Shown: piece after piece, positions 59,975 to 64,000 of the stretch
Numbering within the stretch: the first letter of the stretch is position 1
How the letters are laid out: each line of letters starts with the position of its first letter
Assembly: GCA_023404705.1 (NCBI GenBank)
Contig: JAEYAU010000261.1
Location: forward strand, 95,533 to 159,532
Direction of reading: 5' to 3'
DNA length: 64,000 nt
From: Pseudomonadota bacterium
Lineage (GTDB): Bacteria; Pseudomonadota; Alphaproteobacteria; Rhizobiales; Xanthobacteraceae
The notes under the pieces: generated by a model
Told to the model about the DNA's origin: nothing
Databases searched by the model: none
Seen by the model: only the letters and a program-made list of their open reading frames with translations
Translations under genes and position numbers: made by a program

Positions 59975-61132
59975 ATGACCCCCAATGCAAGCTTCGCGAC
60001 GCGCCGGTCCGTGCGCTCTCGCCTTCTTCTCTCGGTGCTCGCCGGCTGCGCCCTGTTCGGTGCGCCGGCGGCCAAGGCCGAAGGCCTGCCGCGCCTCATC
60101 ACGCATCAAAGCTATGTCGAGGATCTGAACCGCACGAGCGGGCTCAATCTCGCTGATCCCATCTCGGTGTTCGGCTTCGTGCTCGGCAGCCTGCCTGAGA
60201 CCGTCACGGTCTATCCGACCGAGAACTACTACTACTTCCACTTTGTCTATGCGGGCGCGCGCTATGCCGGCAACATCCGGCTCGACAATGTCGACCGCGA
60301 GAAGGGCAAGCTGCACTTCGCCTATTTCGAGGAGCTCGCCGAGTGGAAGGACCAGCCGCCCGTCAAGCACATCCTGCTCGGCAAGGAGCACGGAGTCGCG
60401 CTCGAGAAGGTCGAGGATCTGGTCTGGAAGGTCTCGTTCCGCGACAAGACCGTGACGTTCCGGCTCAACGATCTGCGCGGCGTGAAGCCGCCCGCGACCG
60501 CGCTCGGCCCGGACGAGACCTATATCGGCCCGGTGTTCGACGACTCCGCGGTGCGTTTCTTCCTCGTCTATAACCGGCGGCTCAAGCTCTTCCACTACGT
60601 GCTGGACGAGACGGTCGCGCCCTCTGAGACCTATGCCAACGCGCAGATGACCGATCGCATCGTGATCGGCGCCCGCACCGGCTTCGCCTACTACCGGGAC
60701 CACAAGCTGGAGCGGAAGATCCTCATCGGCGTGTTCGAGGGCAACTCGCGCGTCAACAACGCCTTCGACGGTCCGTTCGATCAGCTCCCCGACAACTTCA
60801 TCGAGGGCGAGACCCTGCGCAACGCGATCCTCGAGATCGAGCCGAGCCTCAAGGGCAAGATCGACCGCTTCGGCGGATCACCGGACGGAGCCGATCGCTA
60901 CCTCATCTCGCCCTATGCGCATTATCGCAGCGAGGAGGACCTCTATCCCTTCCACGAATGCGCCACCTCGAAGGAGATCCCGAAGGACGCCTACTACGGC
61001 TGCTTCGTGATCGATCCTGTCGCCGACGAGCAGGCCATGCAGGAGCAAAAGCCCGAACCGAAGGGAAAGAAGGGCAAGAAGACGGCCTCGACCGAGAGGA
61101 AGAATGGAAAGGCCGCACGCGCCGCTAAGTAG
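59975..61132 (+). CDS. Secreted protein of unknown function
   Basis: A 385-residue exported protein. A signal peptide (SRLLLSVLAGCALFGAPAAKA) probably ends at Ala35. The mature part is rich in aromatic beta-strands (YYYFHFVYAGARYAGNI, FFLVYNRRLKLFHYVLDE, RTGFAYYRDHKLER) without a motif I know; two cysteines near the end (HECATSKEIPKDAYYGC) may form a disulphide. The tail is Lys-rich (KPEPKGKKGKKTAS). The ATG at 59975 is chosen because it starts directly before the signal peptide; upstream codons come from repeats. It follows the Ser-His repeat gene by 143 bp, so a functional link is plausible. Confidence 0.8.
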   Translation: MTPNASFATRRSVRSRLLLSVLAGCALFGAPAAKAEGLPRLITHQSYVEDLNRTSGLNLADPISVFGFVLGSLPETVTVYPTENYYYFHFVYAGARYAGNIRLDNVDREKGKLHFAYFEELAEWKDQPPVKHILLGKEHGVALEKVEDLVWKVSFRDKTVTFRLNDLRGVKPPATALGPDETYIGPVFDDSAVRFFLVYNRRLKLFHYVLDETVAPSETYANAQMTDRIVIGARTGFAYYRDHKLERKILIGVFEGNSRVNNAFDGPFDQLPDNFIEGETLRNAILEIEPSLKGKIDRFGGSPDGADRYLISPYAHYRSEEDLYPFHECATSKEIPKDAYYGCFVIDPVADEQAMQEQKPEPKGKKGKKTASTERKNGKAARAAK

Positions 61133-61166
61133 TCGGCACGCTCCATCGAATGTCGAGACGCGAGGT

Positions 61167-61493
61167 TCACTGCCGCGCGGCCCAACGCGCGGCTGCCCTC
61201 AAGTGGATGACGTGAATCACGGTGATGATCACCGAGAAGAGAATGACTCCGAGAACGGCGCTGTTCAGCTTCTCGGGAGCGTAAATTTCCAAGACAAGGA
61301 TGAACAGCCGCACGAGAACGGCCAGGCCAAACGAAAACCACAGCGCGACCAGGCGCGGCGCATACCATGTGGGCTTGCCATCGAAGCCCCACTGCATGGG
61401 AAGCCGCGGAGCCGTGATGCGGCCCGCAAAGGAGATGCTCACGGCCGCCATGACGATCAGGGCAAGTCCGAAGACGAGATTGCTCAAGCCCAA
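61167..61493 (-). CDS. Small membrane protein (DUF1648-like motif)
   Basis: A 108-residue protein with three hydrophobic spans (about 3-24, 48-68, 76-96). The loop RLPMQWGFDGKPTWYAPR resembles the short LPxHWxxxGxP motif of DUF1648-type membrane proteins. The start is a TTG at 61493 with GGAG eight bases upstream; an internal ATG would lose most of the first span. The function is unknown. It converges with the secreted-protein gene and is divergent from the next membrane-protein gene. Confidence 0.6.
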   Translation of the reverse strand: MGLSNLVFGLALIVMAAVSISFAGRITAPRLPMQWGFDGKPTWYAPRLVALWFSFGLAVLVRLFILVLEIYAPEKLNSAVLGVILFSVIITVIHVIHLRAAARWAARQ

Positions 61494-61700
61494 TGTTGGA
61501 ACTCCGTTGCGCCAATGGAGCCTCGGAAACCTGCCGCACCTCGATGAGTCTCGCGTCGAACATCAGCGATATCATTGAGGCAAGGCTATCTTAACTCTCC
61601 GCGCGATGCGCCTGCGCAAACTCGCACCGAAGCGCGTAGGATCACATCGCAGTGCTGATGCGCGCGGGAGTGCCGCGCAGCAGCGTCACGGAGAACCTCC

Positions 61701-62039
61701 ATGGCGTTTGTCTTCTGGGCTGTCGGTATCGTGTCGCTCCTGGTGTGCATGTGGCTCAATGTTGCAGCCCTGGCCGACGCGCGACGCTATCTCCCCTTGG
61801 AGTTCAGAGACGAGCTGTCGTTGCGCTACTACATGGCGCGCGCGTTCTTCGACCCGTCAATTCCCTGGCCGGTGCGGCGCCGGCTCCTGATCTCCGCCGC
61901 GCTCGGCATCCTCGGATTCCTGTGCTTCGGCGCCGCAGCCGCCGTCCAGGGGCATGCCTTGCTCGCGGCCTTGTTCCTCCTGGGCGGCGGCTTTGCGGTC
62001 GTGAACGTCGTCTTGCAGCGGCCCAGCGCGCGTACGTGA
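61701..62039 (+). CDS. Small membrane protein of unknown function
   Basis: A 112-residue protein with three predicted spans (about 3-22, 62-82, 84-104) and an amphipathic middle (LPLEFRDELSLRYYMARAFF). GGAG lies seven bases before the ATG, which supports the call. No family was recognised. It is divergent from the DUF1648-like gene over 207 bp, a gap in which I see no other feature. Confidence 0.6.
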   Translation: MAFVFWAVGIVSLLVCMWLNVAALADARRYLPLEFRDELSLRYYMARAFFDPSIPWPVRRRLLISAALGILGFLCFGAAAAVQGHALLAALFLLGGGFAVVNVVLQRPSART

Positions 62040-62228
62040 GCAAGCAGAAGCCCGAGCTCGATGCGTGCAGCCTCTCGTAACATCTCCCGCCGCTGCATCG
62101 GCGCGAAGCGAGACACCCGGGCAACAGGATCAGCATAGCCTTCGGCATGGCGCGTGCAGGCATTCGGCATCCTCGCGCCGGGGGAATGCGCCGCTCAGCA
62201 CCGCCGACGCTGTACGCCTAACGCTTAT

Positions 62229-62258
62229 TTAACGTTGGCATTCTCCCTCTGACGTTAA
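62229..62258 (+). promoter_or_regulatory. TTAACGT inverted repeat upstream of the response regulator
   Basis: TTAACGT (62229-62235) and ACGTTAA (62252-62258) form a perfect 7-bp inverted repeat separated by 16 bp, in the 278-bp gap before the tandem-receiver gene and in a locally AT-rich stretch (about 62,222-62,290). It may be a transcription-factor site. No other gene is visible in the gap. AGGGGAA at 62309-62315 is the ribosome site of the next gene. Confidence 0.4.
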
Positions 62259-62317
62259 GTCATAAGTAGGACCCTCACGGGTAAAAATACGTGGTGCCCG
62301 CGTGAGTTACAGGGGAA

Positions 62318-63223
62318 ATGTCGATGGGCCCCGTCAGGATGCTGGTGGCGGACGATTCGAGGACCGTTCAGGCCTTCTTTCAGAACGTCGCCGATCGTGG
62401 CGTGCGCACAATCGAGATCGTCACCGCGGACACCGGGGGCGAGTGCCTCGCCCATCTGGAGAGCGGCCAGATCGACGTCGCCTTCGTCGACGTCAACATG
62501 CCGGAGATGAGCGGCATGGAAGCCGTCGGTCGCGCACGCTTCAAGGGCTGTCGGTCGTTCGTCGCGCTGATGTCGGGGCGCGGTGATGAAATGCGATTCG
62601 AAGTGGCCCGCCAGCTCGGCGTTTACGAATATCTCGTGAAGCCATTCACGGCTGCGGATGTCGAGCGCGTGCTGGCGACATTCTGGCGCGTGATGACACC
62701 CCTGCGGACCTTGATCGTGGACGACTCCAAGACGATCCGCAGCGTGATCCGGCGGGTCCTGAGCCGGAGCACCTTTCGCCTCGGGATCGAGCAAGCCTCG
62801 AGCGGTGAGGTGGCGCTCAAGCGGTTCGACGCGGGCGGATTCGATCTCGTGTTTCTGGACTACAACATGCCCGGCCTGGATGGTGCCGCGACCCTCGCGC
62901 GGATCCGGACGATCGAGCCGCATGCCAGGGTGATCATGATCTCAGCGACGCGCGACGAGGGTCGCGTCAAGGCCACGATGGAGGCGGGGGCCTCAGCCTT
63001 CCTGTTCAAGCCGTTCTTCGCCGCCGATGTGGACCGTGCCCTGCATATGGCGCTCGGCTTGAAGATACCGCATCTGCTGGCCAACTGGTCTCCGCCGCTG
63101 GCACCTCGCAAGCCAGCGCATCTGCACGTCTGCCCTGCCGACGATGCGGGCGACGACGGCGGGTTCTGCTTCCCTGAAAATACTGATGCGTGGTTTGAGG
63201 AAGACCTGGCCGATCCCAGGTAG
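62318..63223 (+). CDS. Tandem-receiver response regulator without output domain
   Basis: A 301-residue protein made of two CheY-like receivers. Receiver 1 (about 5-123): LVADDSRT, phospho-acceptor Asp58 in FVDVNMPEMSG, Lys108 in YLVKPF. Receiver 2 (about 129-246): LIVDDSKTIR, Asp181 in FLDYNMPGLDG, Lys231 in FLFKPF. The last 50 residues are a short Cys/Asp-rich tail without a known output domain. Such proteins pass or buffer phosphoryl groups or act by protein contacts, often with chemotaxis-type kinases. No kinase is adjacent. AGGGGAA sits just before the ATG. Confidence 0.9.
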   Translation: MSMGPVRMLVADDSRTVQAFFQNVADRGVRTIEIVTADTGGECLAHLESGQIDVAFVDVNMPEMSGMEAVGRARFKGCRSFVALMSGRGDEMRFEVARQLGVYEYLVKPFTAADVERVLATFWRVMTPLRTLIVDDSKTIRSVIRRVLSRSTFRLGIEQASSGEVALKRFDAGGFDLVFLDYNMPGLDGAATLARIRTIEPHARVIMISATRDEGRVKATMEAGASAFLFKPFFAADVDRALHMALGLKIPHLLANWSPPLAPRKPAHLHVCPADDAGDDGGFCFPENTDAWFEEDLADPR

Positions 63224-63267
63224 CCGGGCCCGACCGCTGCGCGCCATTGATCTGCTGCCGACCGGCC

Positions 63268-64000
63268 TCAGCTTCCCCGATACGTCGTGAAGCTCCATGG
63301 TGTCGTCAGCAGCGGCACGTGGTAGTGCCCCTCGGGCTCGGCGATCGCGAAGCGCACCGGGACGACGTCGAGGAAGGGCGGATCGGCGAGCCGTGCGCCC
63401 GTGGCGCGAAAGTAGTCGCCCACGTGGAACGCGATCTCGTAGCGGCCGATACGGAGCGGCGCGCCGGAGACGAGAGGCGCGTCGGTGCGGCCGTCCGCAT
63501 TCGTCGTTGCGGTGACGAGCAGGCCGCGCGCGCTCGCCCCGATCTCGTGAAGCTCGATCCGCAGGCCGGCGGCGGGGCGGCCGTGCAGCGTGTCGAGCAC
63601 ATGGGTCGAGAGCCGCCCGTCCGTCTTCGGCGCGCCGGGGCCGTCGACCTTGGCGACGAGGCGCAGGCGCGTGATCAGGCCGATCTCGGCGAGCGCGGTC
63701 GCGAGCTCGGCGTCCGCATCGTTGTGGGTGCGCTGCTCGAATCGCGCGAGGATCGAGTCACGCGTGTGCCGCCGCACGCAGATGATGAAGGGAAAGCCGA
63801 AGCGATCGCGATAGGTCGCGTTGGCGCGCTCGAAGCGTTCGAACTCGTCGTCGCTCAGCCGGTCGAGCCCGAGCCCGCCTTGCTCCGCCTTGGAGTCGGC
63901 CGTGAGGTTGCCCGCGCGCGCAACCTTGCTGCCGAGTTCCGGATGGCCGCGCACGAAGGCGAGTTGCGTCTCGCGCGGCGCCGCGCGCACGGCCGCGGCC
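63268..64000 (-). CDS. OHCU decarboxylase / 5-hydroxyisourate hydrolase fusion, C-terminal part
   Basis: The 3' 244 codons of a leftward gene that enters from the right edge; no start is inside the window. The first part is an OHCU decarboxylase end ([34 protein letters not shown]); from about 63,625 downward is a transthyretin-like hydroxyisourate hydrolase ([35 protein letters not shown]) ending in the family's YRGS. Together they turn 5-hydroxyisourate into (S)-allantoin after urate oxidation. Having both on one chain resembles the plant TTL protein. It belongs with the ureide-type genes at 47 and 54 kb. Confidence 0.92.
   Translation of the reverse strand, partial: AAAVRAAPRETQLAFVRGHPELGSKVARAGNLTADSKAEQGGLGLDRLSDDEFERFERANATYRDRFGFPFIICVRRHTRDSILARFEQRTHNDADAELATALAEIGLITRLRLVAKVDGPGAPKTDGRLSTHVLDTLHGRPAAGLRIELHEIGASARGLLVTATTNADGRTDAPLVSGAPLRIGRYEIAFHVGDYFRATGARLADPPFLDVVPVRFAIAEPEGHYHVPLLTTPWSFTTYRGS

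Overview
This is 64 kb of GC-rich DNA, almost certainly from an alphaproteobacterium of the Hyphomicrobiales (Bradyrhizobiaceae/Xanthobacteraceae-like). The signs are strong GC bias at third codon positions, many start/stop overlaps (ATGA, GTGA, TGATG), three copies of a 45-bp palindrome of a type common in that order, and the gene families present. I see no rRNA, tRNA, phage, transposase or CRISPR array.

Region 1 (1-39,083) is a surface-glycan island. A leftward group (aldo/keto reductase, Gfo/Idh oxidoreductase, an SDR cut by the window edge) diverges at about 2.1 kb from a very long rightward run of about 30 genes. The run encodes two separate nonulosonic (sialic-like) acid sets. One is a legionaminate-type set: PtmE-like nucleotidyltransferase, LegB-like dehydratase, LegG-like hydrolysing epimerase, LegI-like synthase. 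The other is a compact synthase-epimerase-cytidylyltransferase triplet at 21.8-24.8 kb. It also encodes an acyl carrier protein/ketoreductase/adenylating ligase/acyltransferase module, a NodB-type deacetylase, a TobZ/NodU-type carbamoyltransferase, an MBOAT plus SGNH O-acetylation pair, two methyltransferases, several glycosyltransferases including tandem paralogues, and an ABC flippase. At its right end are GDP-mannose/GDP-fucose/UDP-galacturonate genes (manC, gmd, fcl, UDP-glucuronate 4-epimerase). Together they should make a heavily decorated acidic polysaccharide or glycoprotein glycan. The aminotransferase (LegC) and LegH acetyltransferase of the legionaminate route are not in the window.

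Region 2 (39.2-46.9 kb) is an operon resembling hydrogenase-4 (hyfBCEFGI) with a PHA-granule-type gene behind it. The large subunit lacks the L1 nickel-binding cysteines, so this is an energy-converting-hydrogenase-related (Ehr) complex and not a hydrogenase. Two of its junctions carry the 45-bp palindrome.

Region 3 (46.9-56.7 kb) holds metabolic and regulatory genes: a ureidoglycine-glyoxylate aminotransferase-like protein, a D-threonine aldolase/D-serine dehydratase-type PLP enzyme, a D-2-hydroxyacid dehydrogenase, a methyltransferase divergent from a GlxA-type regulator, a PNPOx-fold protein, a dihydropyrimidinase/hydantoinase and a chemoreceptor. A fused OHCU decarboxylase/hydroxyisourate hydrolase at the right edge adds to the purine/ureide theme.

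Region 4 (57.1-61.1 kb) is the most unusual part. It encodes a secreted 903-residue protein with 27 uninterrupted hexapeptides of the form Ser-His-x-x-x-x, whose serine codons alternate strictly between AGY and TCN, followed by a basic Pro-rich tail with four PxHxxxxS motifs. Behind it is a second secreted protein of unknown function. I recognise neither family. After these come two small membrane proteins and a tandem-receiver response regulator without an output domain.
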